From Microcaldota archaeon (GTDB lineage: Archaea > Micrarchaeota > Micrarchaeia > Anstonellales > Bilamarchaeaceae): 50,284 nt of DNA. Under the pieces are notes generated by a model. That model saw only the letters and a list, made by a program, of their open reading frames with translations. It did no database searches and was not told the origin of the DNA. The stretch covers positions 1 through 50,284 of the forward strand of contig JAFGCC010000005.1 of the NCBI GenBank assembly GCA_016932815.1. Reading direction: 5' to 3'. The translations under genes were made by a program, and so were the position numbers. Below, piece after piece: positions 30,980 to 40,225 of the stretch (positions are counted from its first letter, which is position 1; every line of letters starts with the position of its first letter).

Positions 30980-31873
30980 TCACTTCCGGGAGCCCGCAAC
31001 GAATACTCCGCAGATGCGAAGGCCCCTGCTCCCGGGGTCCACAATTAGTATGCGCTCGCCTTCGCGGTAGGCGAACTCGCGCTCCAATTCCAGCGAATCC
31101 GCGGAAAGTGAGCCCTCAACGAATTGCAGGCTTGAATATGCGTGTATTTTCTGCGGGAGCTCCCCCTTGAAAAACCGGGATTTGGAGAATTCACCGGAGA
31201 CTGAGGTCCCGATTGCAAGGGAATTCTCTGGGGAAACGAGTATCCCCCGGTCAAAGAGTTCGCCCTTGTAACAGATGCCAAACCTTCCCCCGGCCGAAAC
31301 CTCCGCCGAATCCGCATCGTTTAGCTGGATGCTCTTTACTTCCGCTTCAAGTTTGGAAGGAAGGTGGAGGAGCTTGTCCCTCTTCTTTATTTTTCCCGAC
31401 TTTAGCGCTCCAAGCATCACGTTTCCCACGCTTTTTACCGCAAACGAGCTGTCGGTTAGGGCAAAGAGTGGCGCATCGAAAGAGCCGGAACTTGAGAGTG
31501 AGAGAATTTCCATTTTCGCATCTTCAGGAGAATCCATGCGCTTGTAGCCTTCCAGAACCGTTCCCTTTAGCGGGAGCTCGCCCTCACTTACGATTAGCCC
31601 CTCCTTTTTCCCAAGGAGGTCAAGGGCGACTATGATTTCGCCTACTTGGGGGGTTAGCTGCCCGACTAAGAGCACTGCGTAATCGGCAATGGAGAGAGAA
31701 TGCAGGAGCGGCTGGAGCTTGTCCGGGTACAGCGAAGGCTCAACTAATGTGCGTATTGTGCCCTGGAAGTTGGAGGTGTAAAAGGAAATGTCTCCTGAGC
31801 CCGTTTCCTTTCCCACCATCTTGCAGAAGCTCTTCCTGGATTCCGGGTTGTCGGATAGCACCGCTATGAACAT
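30980..31873 (-). CDS. EF-Tu/EF1A-like protein with degenerate GTPase domain
   Basis: A 297-residue translation-factor relative. The N-terminal third has a Rossmann-like MFIAVLSDNPESRKS... and DYAVLLVGQLTPQVGEIIVALDLLGKKEG, similar in layout to the G domain but without the P-loop G-x4-G-K-[ST] and N-K-x-D motifs. From about residue 140 it has the EF-Tu domain II barrel: SVGNVMLGALKSGKIKKRDKLL and VKSIQLNDADSAEV, followed by a domain III-like half. Such GTPase-dead EF1A paralogs occur in some archaea; the role, possibly in translation regulation, is unknown. An AAATTT-containing box lies about 28 nt upstream. Confidence 0.7.
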   Translation of the reverse strand: MFIAVLSDNPESRKSFCKMVGKETGSGDISFYTSNFQGTIRTLVEPSLYPDKLQPLLHSLSIADYAVLLVGQLTPQVGEIIVALDLLGKKEGLIVSEGELPLKGTVLEGYKRMDSPEDAKMEILSLSSSGSFDAPLFALTDSSFAVKSVGNVMLGALKSGKIKKRDKLLHLPSKLEAEVKSIQLNDADSAEVSAGGRFGICYKGELFDRGILVSPENSLAIGTSVSGEFSKSRFFKGELPQKIHAYSSLQFVEGSLSADSLELEREFAYREGERILIVDPGSRGLRICGVFVAGSRK

Positions 31874-31978
31874 TGAATCACGCCGAATGTATTGGGTTGG
31901 GAAAATTTAAGAAAGAAATGGGAAGGGGCAAAGGGGGGCAAGGGCCAAGATTAAGGAGCGGCCCGGAGCAGGAACCGC

Positions 31979-34900
31979 TCAGGGCTTTGATTGCTCAGAG
32001 CCGAAAACCACGAAGCTCCCCTGGTTTGCAACCACGTTGTAGCTCTGGTTTATCCAGTCCGCGCTGCGCTCATCAAAGGAGAGGTGCATCTCGTCTATAT
32101 AGCCTGTGAAATAGTGGTAGGCGCTATCGTCAAACACCCCGTTTCCGTTGCCGTTTGTGGCACCGATTCCCCCGTTGTTGGTACCGGGGTAGGGAAGCTG
32201 GGCGACGCTGGACTCAAATTCCCCATCCACGTATAGCTCCATCCGGGAGGAAGTGGTGACTCCGCAGGCCATGTGCCATGCCCCATCATTGTAGCTTCCG
32301 GAGGAATCCGCGGCATAGGGGCTATTCGCCACGCACGCACCATAGCGCAGGCTTCCGCCCGTAGTTCCAAGGCCGTCCCCGTAAGCGGTTGCCCCGTCTT
32401 CTACTATCAGCATATCCCCTGTGCCCGTGTAGCTAACCCACGCGCAGTAAGTGTGCGGGCGGTCCCCTGAAGTGCCGAGGTTCCAGTCTGTGACTATGAG
32501 CCGGTCGTCCCCATCAAAATAATCCGCCCTGCCGGTTATTCCCGCAACGTCCATGTTGGTGTCCGGGCCGATTGCCTCGGAAGCATCCAGGTATCCCTTA
32601 GTATCCAGCGCGCTTCCGGAAGTGTGGTTGAAGTGATAGACGCTAGCGTAGTCAGAGTCCCATACCCCGGAGGGGTTGTGCGCGGGGGATGCGGAGGGGT
32701 TCCCATAATACAGGGAGATTGTCTTTCCGCCTATCGGGAGGCTGTCTAGCCCCACCCAGGTGTCCGCGTGGTTCGCATCCGAATACTCTATTTCGTAATC
32801 AAGCCCGGTCCCGTTGCTTCCGCAGGATTCGTTTACGAATCTTAAGTCGGAGAAATCCGCGTTCATGTCCGAATCGTAGGCCACATGCACGTATGCGGGG
32901 AAGGAGGTTAGTTCGGTCGTTCCCGCATTCTCAATGGTTATGTCCATGCACTTTGAGAACTCTTCATCCCACCATTCCTGCTCCTCCCCGCCCGCTATTA
33001 TCCCGCAGGAAACCACCAGCGAGTCCGCAGTTGAATCCTCATTTGAGGTGAGTTCAAATGTGGCGGAGAAATTGCCCGCGCTTAAATCGGAGCAGGTGAA
33101 GTTGGCTTCAAATTCCTGCCCGGTTCCCATGTTGGTCGTATCCACCCAGTCTTCGCTTATGGTTGCGCAGTCGCCGGAAACGCAGTCAACGCTGACTCCG
33201 GTATTGCCTCCCACGCCTATTGAGATAACGGTTGCGGAGCCTTCGGGGGAGCCTGAGCCCTGCACGCCGCTTCCAAGGTTAAGGGAAGACGCATTCCAGA
33301 TTACTTCCGGGTCCACGGTGAAAGTGTAGTTGGATTCGGCAAAGGCGGAGTTCCCAATTGAATCAAATGCCAGGCAGTTCCATTCATAGGTCCCGTTTGC
33401 GATTCCCGTGACATTGAAAGAAGCGGAATCCGAAGTGCCGCTTAGGCTCTTGGTTTCCATTGCGCTCCATTCTCCTGCGGCCTGCTGCTCTTGTGCCCCA
33501 AAGAGCCTAAGCTCAAATGCCACGTCCGTGCTGCTTGAGGTCTGCTTTATGAGGACTGCGATTGTATTTGCCCCATCCACTAAGTATCCGAGCTCCGCTG
33601 CATCAAGGGTGTAGGTGGGCAGCATGGGGTCGCTGTTGTCTCCGCAGGTTCCGCTGTCGCAATACCAGTTGTGGTACACCGTAGTTGGCGCATCGTGGTT
33701 AGTTTCATCCACGCCCATGAGGTTGCCGCTGCGGTTTACCTCGTAGCCGTTTATGAAGACCACGTATCCATCATCGTAATCTATTGTGAAGTTCATCTCC
33801 GTTACCGCGGATGCGTCTGCAACGCTGAATTCCCTGCGGAAGTAGTAAGAGGTGTATGCCTCCCCGCTAATCTCAAGTGTCGTGTTTATGTACTCGGATG
33901 CGGAACTGTCGTATCCCAGGGTGGCATATCCGGTTGGCCAGGAGGAATCATCAAAGGACGTCCCGTTCCAGTCCGCACCGGGCCACACGTCCGAATCATT
34001 GTAGCTCCAGAGCGAGTTGTTCTCTATCCAGACTACGGGCTGCTCTCCCCCGCTTCCCCCTGCGCCCCAGTTCCCATACAAGGTTACGTTCGCAAGCCCC
34101 GCAGAGGCGTTTGCCGAGCACTCAAAAGTAAGGTTCCCATCGTAATTCTTGGTACCATTCTGCGGAGAATTCAGCGTTACCGAGAGTTCTCCTCCGCTCT
34201 CGGTAATTATGCACGATGCTTCAAGGCTGCCGGGGGTTGTGTCCTCGTTGGAAATTACCCCGAAAGTTGCGGAGAAGCTTCCGGCGCTGGAATTTGAGCA
34301 GGTGAAATTAACCTCAAACTCCTGGGCGTCCTGGAGGCTTATCCCGTTTGCGAAGTCAGTGGTTATCTGCGTGCAGTTGCCAGAATCGCAGGAAACGCTC
34401 ACGTTATTGTTTGCGCCCACCGCTTCCAGGATTGCAGAACCCTGCAGGCTGCCTCCTTCCTGCGAGCCGGAACCAAGGCTAAGCGAGGATTCGTTCCAGG
34501 ATACTGAAAGCGGAAGAATCTCGCAGCTTACCGTAACCTGTGCTGCGGAAGTGTCGTTTAGGGAGCTCAGGTTGAATACCGCAGAATACGAGCCCGCACT
34601 TGAATCGGAGCAGGTGAAGTTGGCTTCAAATTGCTGGCCGTTTTCCATACCTATTGTGTCAAGCCAGTCTTCGGTTATGGTTGAGCAGTCGCCTGAGGCG
34701 CACTCTATCGTTACGCCTTCGTTGGAATTGTAGGAAAGGACTCCGGCGGAGCCTTCAAGCGCACCCGCAGAAAGCAGCCCGCTTCCCAAATCCAATGCGG
34801 ATGAATCCCATGCGACTATGGACACTCCGGAACTTGTCGTGAAATTCCAGATTTCTCCCTGGGTTGTATCCCTGCCATCATCCACTATTGCATACCATTC

Positions 34901-37900
34901 GTAAGTGATGTTGGCATCGAGGCCCTCCCAGGCGAAGGTTGCGTGGCTCCCGTTTGCTACTCCGGTTGCGTTGCCGATATTTACGAAATCGGGTGCTGCG
35001 CCGCTCATGTTGTATTCTAGCACGAACTGGCTGTCGGTGTCGGTTTCATAGGTGCCGGTGTAAGGGGAGTAGGTATATACGTATATCCTGTCCCCCTCAG
35101 GGTCGAACTCCATTATCCTGAGCCTGCCGTTTCCTCCGGACTCCCTTGACTGGTAATCCGACATCAGGATGTGCACGGGCACCCCGTTTACGTTGGTTTC
35201 CTGCTTGTAGTATTCCCCGTCATCTAGGTGCATGTGCGCGCACAGGATTACCTGGAGGTTGTCGTGGTACTTGAAGAGGCCTTCCCACATGTATGTGGTG
35301 TCCCCGCCGTACCTGCTGCAGTCCGAAGTTCCATAATACTCGCCCGTATCGTCCATGAAGGAGTGGGTTGCGAGTATTGCCTTGCGGTCGGAGTATGCGG
35401 CGAGGGTTTGGTTTGCCCATTCAAGCTCGTCTGTGGAGGGGCAGAAATCCAGCCCGATGAAGATGTAGTCTTCCCCCTCAATCGTCATTAGCATGTAGTG
35501 GTTCGTATTGTTGTTGTAGTCCCCGCCCCACCAGGAGTTGTTGCTGAACCTGCTTGCAGGGAGGTATTCGTAGAAGTAATCCATTGCGCCATCTGGAGTC
35601 TGGCCATAGCGGTCGTGGTCCCCGGGCGTTGGGGTGTAGGGAATCCCGTTGTTTATCAGGTAGCTTAGGCTCTCGTTTGCGGTTTCCCACTGGCTTTCGC
35701 TGTTCCAGACGTTTACTATGTCGCCTGCGTGCATTGCGAGCCTGATGTTGTTTGCAGACTCGTTTGCCACAATCCACTGCGTCTGGTTGAGGAAAATCTC
35801 CGGGTAGCTCTCGGCATAATACTGGGTGTCCGGAACCAGTATGAGAGTCCAGTTTTCCGCTGCGGAGTAGTTTTCGGGCAGTGCCCTTCCATAGAAGCTC
35901 ACGTTCATTTCCCCTCCCTCTGCATCCGAAACGATTACATCCAGGGTGGGGGAAGTGGATGCGCTAATTGAGCCTCCTTCTGGCGCAACCAGCGTTGGGG
36001 ATTCGGGCACCTGGTTAGGGATTATGGCTACTGTGACCGAGTAATTTTCCGCTGCCCAGGCAAAGCCTCCGCTGGAGTTGTGCACAAGGCAGTTCCAGCC
36101 GTAGGTTCCCTCCTCCATGTTCTCTACCGAGAAGGATGCGGAATCGGATGTTCCGCTTAAGCCCTTGGTTTCTATTGCGCCCCATTCGGGTGCCTCTTCC
36201 TGCGCCCCAAAGAGCCTAAGTTCAAATGCGGCATCCGAACTGCTGGTAGAAGACTGCTTGATTAATACCGCAATCGTGTTCGTCCCGTCTACAAGGTATC
36301 CTAGCTGCCCCGAAGTTAGGGTGTAGGTCGGGAGCTGGGGGGTTGAGCCTCCCCCGCAGGTTCCGCTGTCGCAGTACCAGTTGTGGTATGCGGTGGCGAG
36401 GTCAGCGTGGTCGGTTTCGTCCACTCCCGCCATGTTCTCGCTGCGGTCAACTTCCTGCCCGTTTATGAACACCACGTATCCGTCATCGTAGTCTATTGTG
36501 AAGTTCATTTCCGTTACCGCGGATGCGTCTGTAACGCTGAACTCCCTGCGGAAATAATACGAAACATACGGGTACGAGCCTATGGGCAGGGTAGTGCTTA
36601 TGTACTCGGTTGATGCGGTGTCGTAGCCTAGGAGCCCTGTGCCGCTGGGCCAGCCCGAATCATCAAACCCGTTTGCAGTCCAGCTTGAGCCGGGGTATGT
36701 GTTGGATGCATCGTATTTCCAGCTTGAGCTATTCTCAAACCAGATTATTCCCTGCACTTGCCCGGTTGTTGCCCAGCTTCCATAGAGCGTGGCGTTTGCA
36801 AGGCCACTTGAATCAAGCGCCGAGCATTCAAAGGTTACGTCCCCATCCGTATCGGAGGAGCCATTTGCAGGGGAGGTTAGCGAAACGTATAGTTCCTGCA
36901 AATCCTCTTGGATTTCGCAGCTCACGTTGATTTCGTCCGCGCTTGCATCTTCTGCGGAAACCACGCTGAATACTGCGGAGTAAACTCCCGCGTTAGAATC
37001 ATCGCAGGTAAATCCAACCGGGAGGGATTGCCCATCGCCCATTGAGGTTGCATCGTTCCAGTCGTCGCTAATCGTTGCGCAGTCGCCAGATTCGCAGGTT
37101 ACGCTTACGTTGGTGTTTGAGGAGCCGGAAGTTACATTGGCGGAACCCGAGGGCTCGCCTTCACCGATATATGCAAAACCCAAATCAAGGGTGGGCACGT
37201 TCCATGTTACATTAGGCTCCGCCTCTTGGAGCGGGGAAAGGAGGATTATTCTCGCGTTTGCAAGGGAGGCATCCGGGTCCGAAGATGCTCCGGACCAGTA
37301 GGTGCGCCCAAATGAGTGTTCGCTTGCATTTAGCGTGAGGTTCTTGAGGGTGAAAAGCGAATGCCTCTCCCCATCATCCTTGAAGCCAAGCTGCGCGGTG
37401 TTTATCGCGGAGCCGTCTATTTCAGTTTCGGTGTAGGATGAATATTCCGCGCCCGCTGTTGCGTCGCCTCCAATCAAACCGACTGAGAGGAGCACGTAAT
37501 CCGCCTCTGCAGAAGGCGTGAAATTAAGCTCCACCTTGGATTCTGGGCTTGTGCCCCCGTTGGTTGTTTCCGCCTCGCTTGCAGCGTAAGCGTAATCAAA
37601 GCTCCCGTTTAGGGGGATTGCGGTAATCCTTGCCCTGCGCATGTATTTTGCGCCCGCTTCGGACTTTCCCATGAGGTTTATCGTGTGGTTTCCCGCGGAG
37701 AGGGTTTCCACCTTCGCGCTAAAGTGCGGCTTGTATTCTATTATTTCGCGCGCACCCAGGAGGGATTCTGCCATTGAGGAATTGTCTATTAGGGTGTTCG
37801 CGAATACGCTAGTGGAGGTGGTTGCGGGGCGGTATTCGGAAGATGCTATTACCAGGTAGTCCCCGGATTCCTGGACTGCGAATGTGCTTGCGGCTATGCT

Positions 37901-38386
37901 CTCATAATTTTCGGTTAGTTCGCGCTCGGATTCGTTCTCCGCATAGGAGTACTCTGCGAGATTGAGGGCCAGAATCCTGGCATCGCGGATGTAGGTGGAC
38001 GCAGAGGAGGTTTCTGCCGCATACTGGATTTTTATCGTGTGCGCTCCCGCTCCGAGCGGGATTGTTTTGTGGGCTATGAAATACTCGCCATAAATCGCTT
38101 CTTCGGGCTCGCCTGCGTATTCTGCGTAGGTTGAGCCGTCTATCTGCAGGCGGGCAAGCACCCCCTGCCTGCTGGAAGTGCCCATTAGGTCCGCGGATGC
38201 GAGAACCAGGTAGTCCCCGGATTCTTCAAGGGTGAATTGCAGGGTTGCACCATCCACGTAGCTAGTAGCCGACGTGTAGGATTCCCCATCATATTCCGCA
38301 TAGAAATAGCCCTCTCCGCTTGCGCAAGCAAGGGATACCAAACAGATTGCAAATATTAGCATATAGACTGGCTTGAGCGTATGCAT
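31979..38386 (-). CDS. Giant secreted surface protein with metallophosphoesterase, DUF2341 and LamG-like domains
   Basis: A 2135-residue exported protein starting with a signal peptide (YMLIFAICLVSLACA). Order: three related N-terminal beta modules (about 25-390); a Cys-paired beta-sandwich A (392-495); a large beta module (542-785); metallophosphoesterase (845-1125: VPDTQYYAE, HAGDIVN, TPGDHDRYG, ATHSFMD, CAHMHLDD); beta-sandwiches B and C (1185-1399); a second copy of the large module (1449-1692); sandwich D (1692-1799); DUF2341 (about 1800-1900) and a LamG-like concanavalin domain (1909-2115). No membrane anchor or sorting motif is seen at the C-terminus. Likely an extracellular phosphatase/adhesin (inference). 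The ATG at 38386 has SD GGTGAGG and a TTTATAAA box about 40 nt upstream. Confidence 0.9.
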   Translation of the reverse strand: MHTLKPVYMLIFAICLVSLACASGEGYFYAEYDGESYTSATSYVDGATLQFTLEESGDYLVLASADLMGTSSRQGVLARLQIDGSTYAEYAGEPEEAIYGEYFIAHKTIPLGAGAHTIKIQYAAETSSASTYIRDARILALNLAEYSYAENESERELTENYESIAASTFAVQESGDYLVIASSEYRPATTSTSVFANTLIDNSSMAESLLGAREIIEYKPHFSAKVETLSAGNHTINLMGKSEAGAKYMRRARITAIPLNGSFDYAYAASEAETTNGGTSPESKVELNFTPSAEADYVLLSVGLIGGDATAGAEYSSYTETEIDGSAINTAQLGFKDDGERHSLFTLKNLTLNASEHSFGRTYWSGASSDPDASLANARIILLSPLQEAEPNVTWNVPTLDLGFAYIGEGEPSGSANVTSGSSNTNVSVTCESGDCATISDDWNDATSMGDGQSLPVGFTCDDSNAGVYSAVFSVVSAEDASADEINVSCEIQEDLQELYVSLTSPANGSSDTDGDVTFECSALDSSGLANATLYGSWATTGQVQGIIWFENSSSWKYDASNTYPGSSWTANGFDDSGWPSGTGLLGYDTASTEYISTTLPIGSYPYVSYYFRREFSVTDASAVTEMNFTIDYDDGYVVFINGQEVDRSENMAGVDETDHADLATAYHNWYCDSGTCGGGSTPQLPTYTLTSGQLGYLVDGTNTIAVLIKQSSTSSSDAAFELRLFGAQEEAPEWGAIETKGLSGTSDSASFSVENMEEGTYGWNCLVHNSSGGFAWAAENYSVTVAIIPNQVPESPTLVAPEGGSISASTSPTLDVIVSDAEGGEMNVSFYGRALPENYSAAENWTLILVPDTQYYAESYPEIFLNQTQWIVANESANNIRLAMHAGDIVNVWNSESQWETANESLSYLINNGIPYTPTPGDHDRYGQTPDGAMDYFYEYLPASRFSNNSWWGGDYNNNTNHYMLMTIEGEDYIFIGLDFCPSTDELEWANQTLAAYSDRKAILATHSFMDDTGEYYGTSDCSRYGGDTTYMWEGLFKYHDNLQVILCAHMHLDDGEYYKQETNVNGVPVHILMSDYQSRESGGNGRLRIMEFDPEGDRIYVYTYSPYTGTYETDTDSQFVLEYNMSGAAPDFVNIGNATGVANGSHATFAWEGLDANITYEWYAIVDDGRDTTQGEIWNFTTSSGVSIVAWDSSALDLGSGLLSAGALEGSAGVLSYNSNEGVTIECASGDCSTITEDWLDTIGMENGQQFEANFTCSDSSAGSYSAVFNLSSLNDTSAAQVTVSCEILPLSVSWNESSLSLGSGSQEGGSLQGSAILEAVGANNNVSVSCDSGNCTQITTDFANGISLQDAQEFEVNFTCSNSSAGSFSATFGVISNEDTTPGSLEASCIITESGGELSVTLNSPQNGTKNYDGNLTFECSANASAGLANVTLYGNWGAGGSGGEQPVVWIENNSLWSYNDSDVWPGADWNGTSFDDSSWPTGYATLGYDSSASEYINTTLEISGEAYTSYYFRREFSVADASAVTEMNFTIDYDDGYVVFINGYEVNRSGNLMGVDETNHDAPTTVYHNWYCDSGTCGDNSDPMLPTYTLDAAELGYLVDGANTIAVLIKQTSSSTDVAFELRLFGAQEQQAAGEWSAMETKSLSGTSDSASFNVTGIANGTYEWNCLAFDSIGNSAFAESNYTFTVDPEVIWNASSLNLGSGVQGSGSPEGSATVISIGVGGNTGVSVDCVSGDCATISEDWVDTTNMGTGQEFEANFTCSDLSAGNFSATFELTSNEDSTADSLVVSCGIIAGGEEQEWWDEEFSKCMDITIENAGTTELTSFPAYVHVAYDSDMNADFSDLRFVNESCGSNGTGLDYEIEYSDANHADTWVGLDSLPIGGKTISLYYGNPSASPAHNPSGVWDSDYASVYHFNHTSGSALDTKGYLDASEAIGPDTNMDVAGITGRADYFDGDDRLIVTDWNLGTSGDRPHTYCAWVSYTGTGDMLIVEDGATAYGDGLGTTGGSLRYGACVANSPYAADSSGSYNDGAWHMACGVTTSSRMELYVDGEFESSVAQLPYPGTNNGGIGATNGNGNGVFDDSAYHYFTGYIDEMHLSFDERSADWINQSYNVVANQGSFVVFGSEQSKP

Positions 38387-38422
38387 AGCCTCACCTTCCA
38401 CCCGCATAACTGGGGAAACTCA

Positions 38423-38430
38423 TTTATAAA
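38423..38430 (-). promoter_or_regulatory. TATA box and SD-led leader of the giant surface-protein gene
   Basis: TTTATAAA centred at about 38427 would start transcription near 38401, leaving about 15 nt of leader with GGAAGGTGAGG just before the ATG at 38386. This gene uses SD-type initiation, unlike most genes in the window, which look leaderless. Confidence 0.6.
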
Positions 38431-38571
38431 TCTTGCCCGCAGACGTAAAACAGAGGGGGTTGGGGGGCTTTTTACTGCACTCGCAAACGGGCTTTGGGCC
38501 AGAGGGCAACCCCTGCCCGCATGCAAAAGAGGGCAAGCAATATAATCCTTGTTGCATTAGGATTTGGTGCG

Positions 38572-39204
38572 ATGGAAAAAGAGATATTCATAATAAAGGA
38601 GGATGGGAGCAGGGAGAAGTTCCGCGCATCCAAGGTAAGGCGCGCATTGAAGCGCAGCGGGATGGATGCAAAGGAGGCGGAAACTGCCCTGGGGATGCTC
38701 TATCCGCAGCTTGAAGACGGGATGACTACCAAGAAAATTTATGCGCTCGTCTACCAGATTATACGCGAACTGCGGCCGGAAGTGGGGCACCGCTACAACC
38801 TAAAGCGTGCATTGCTCCTGCTTGGCCCGGCGGGATATTTCTTCGAGGATTATACCGGGAAGCTCTTTGCGGCATTGGGCTACGAGATTGCGGTTCGGCA
38901 GATTCCGATGGGAAAATGCGTAACGCACGAAGTTGACGTTATCGCCTGGAAGGGGAAGGAGAAGCTCATGGTTGAATGCAAGTTCCGCAACCAGCCGGGG
39001 GACCGCTGCAGGATACAGACTGCATTATACATTTATGCGCGCTTCCTGGACTTGCGGGATGGGGCGAAGATTTATTCTAAAATCCCCTTTACCAACGCGT
39101 GCCTGGTTACGAATGCTAAATTCTCCGGGGACGCGATTGCGTATTCCGAGTGCATGGGCATGAAGCTAATAGGGTGGAGGTACCCTCTCAAAGAGAGCCT
39201 TTAA
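38572..39204 (+). CDS. ATP-cone domain fused to PD-(D/E)XK nuclease-like domain
   Basis: A 210-residue protein. Residues 1-90 form an ATP-cone: IFIIKEDGSREKFRASKVRRALKRSG and TTKKIYALVYQIIRELR, as in ribonucleotide reductases and NrdR. The second half has HEVDVIAWKGKEKLMVECKFRN: Asp from EVDVI, Glu and Lys from VECKF, the PD-(D/E)XK core of Mrr/restriction endonuclease-like domains. Fusions of this kind occur in bacteria and archaea as restriction-endonuclease-like proteins with nucleotide sensing. The ATG at 38572 (MEKEIFIIK) is preferred over an upstream frame; TATAATCC is centred about 29 nt away. Role: nuclease regulated by nucleotide binding (inference). Confidence 0.85.
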   Translation: MEKEIFIIKEDGSREKFRASKVRRALKRSGMDAKEAETALGMLYPQLEDGMTTKKIYALVYQIIRELRPEVGHRYNLKRALLLLGPAGYFFEDYTGKLFAALGYEIAVRQIPMGKCVTHEVDVIAWKGKEKLMVECKFRNQPGDRCRIQTALYIYARFLDLRDGAKIYSKIPFTNACLVTNAKFSGDAIAYSECMGMKLIGWRYPLKESL

Positions 39205-39214
39205 GTCCTAATTG

Positions 39215-39236
39215 ACAGGACGAAGTGCTATCCTGT
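39215..39236. promoter_or_regulatory. 6-bp inverted repeat (ACAGGA...TCCTGT) upstream of HhH gene
   Basis: Two perfect 6-bp arms with a 10-bp spacer sit 13 bp before the ATG of the HhH gene and just after the stop of the ATP-cone/nuclease gene. It could be an operator or a terminator hairpin; no T-run follows, so an operator is slightly favoured. Confidence 0.3.
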
Positions 39237-39249
39237 TAGCGTAATACGG

Positions 39250-39534
39250 ATGAACGTGCAGACTTTGCATAAATTGCTCAAGAAGGGAGTCACCACCATA
39301 AACGACGTTCCGGCAACCGCAAAGGAGCTTAGTGCGCTAACCGGGATTTCCATTTCCAACGCAGCGCGCATCGTAAGGGAAGCGGAGGCTGCAAGAGGGG
39401 AAAACGGGGAGGGCGCAAAGAACGGGAACGGAGGGGGGCCCATGGAGAGCGGCAAAAAGGAAAATGGGAAAAAGAATGGGGGAAGGGGAGCCAATAAAAA
39501 CTGGAGAAAGGGCGCGCCTACTTCTTTGAAATAA
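39250..39534 (+). CDS. Small helix-hairpin-helix protein with basic disordered tail
   Basis: A 94-residue protein. Residues 3-45 read LHKLLKKGVTTINDVPATAKELSALTGISISNAARIV (in pieces: LHKLLKKGVTTIND; ELSALTGISISNAARIV), resembling the HhH-like N-terminal domain of RadA/Rad51. The rest is Gly/Asn/Lys-rich and basic. It may bind DNA non-specifically. No clear TATA box 25-29 nt upstream; an inverted repeat ACAGGA/TCCTGT lies at 39215-39236, just before it. The stop end overlaps the convergent Cys-rich gene by 17 nt. Confidence 0.7.
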   Translation: MNVQTLHKLLKKGVTTINDVPATAKELSALTGISISNAARIVREAEAARGENGEGAKNGNGGGPMESGKKENGKKNGGRGANKNWRKGAPTSLK

Positions 39535-40189
39535 ACAGCGCGGCTCCGAGGCCTCCCGTGAGTATTAACGCTATCGGGAAACACATGCTATCCGAAGGAG
39601 GCTGTGTGTGTCCGCACACCCCGTCCATGCACTCGTTGCCCAGGTTGTTCTGCTGGCAGTATTCGTCGGTTGTGCAGGCATGGATTCCGTATGGGCTCTC
39701 GTATTCGCAGAATCCCGCCTGCCCGCAGTGCATGAGCCCATAGTAATCGCTGTAGTTGCACCCATCCCCCAAATCGCAGTAATCGTATCCCTCGCTGCTG
39801 CAGAAAGAGTCCGTTGCACAGGCATCCACTTCCTCGTTTGCGCAGAAGCCTTGTGCTCCGCACATATCATATCCTTCCCCTACGCAGAATGCATTCGTGT
39901 TGCAGTTGTCAATTGTTTCTTCGACATCCTGCAAAGGCTCGTGCGGGATGCAGGTGCCGTTTTCCCCGCAGTAATCATAGCCTAAATTAAAGCAGAAATC
40001 ATCGGTGTAGCAGTTGTCCACGGTTTCATCCATGGGCTCCTGCGCGTATCCGCAGATTCCGTCCATGCATACGTTTCCCAGATTAGCCTCCTGGCAATCC
40101 AGGTCGGTTGCGCAGGGTATCTGCGCAGTTGCGAACGCAACGGATGCTGCAAGCAGCACCAATAGGAAGCATTTGTGCGTGTTGTCCAT
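39518..40189 (-). CDS. Cys-rich repeat surface protein with C-terminal membrane anchor
   Basis: A 223-residue protein. A signal peptide (CFLLVLLAASVAFATAQ) precedes five to six Cys-rich repeats of about 25-30 residues: CATDLDCQEANLGNVCMDGICG, then CYTDDFC..GYDYCGENGTC, CNTNAFC..GYDMCGAQGFC, CATDSFC..GYDYCDLGDGC and CTTDEYCQQNNLGNECMDGVCG (each given in short form). The pattern C-x-T-D/N-x-x-C...C-x-x-G-x-C is regular, so paired disulfides or metal binding are likely. A C-terminal ALILTGGLGAALFISKK anchors it. The first and last repeats match best, suggesting duplication from the ends. TTTATATTT is centred 27 nt upstream. No known family name. Confidence 0.75.
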   Translation of the reverse strand: MDNTHKCFLLVLLAASVAFATAQIPCATDLDCQEANLGNVCMDGICGYAQEPMDETVDNCYTDDFCFNLGYDYCGENGTCIPHEPLQDVEETIDNCNTNAFCVGEGYDMCGAQGFCANEEVDACATDSFCSSEGYDYCDLGDGCNYSDYYGLMHCGQAGFCEYESPYGIHACTTDEYCQQNNLGNECMDGVCGHTQPPSDSMCFPIALILTGGLGAALFISKK

Positions 40190-40225
40190 GGAATTAGGAT
40201 AAAAAGGCAAGAAATATAAAACCGA

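Noticed and set aside
33671-34297. A 208-codon plus-strand ORF inside the giant surface protein
   Set aside because: It is antisense to well-defined repeated beta modules and has no start signals.
38494-38571. The N-terminal extension of the ATP-cone/nuclease ORF
   Set aside because: These 26 residues lie upstream of the expected transcription start and do not belong to the ATP-cone fold.
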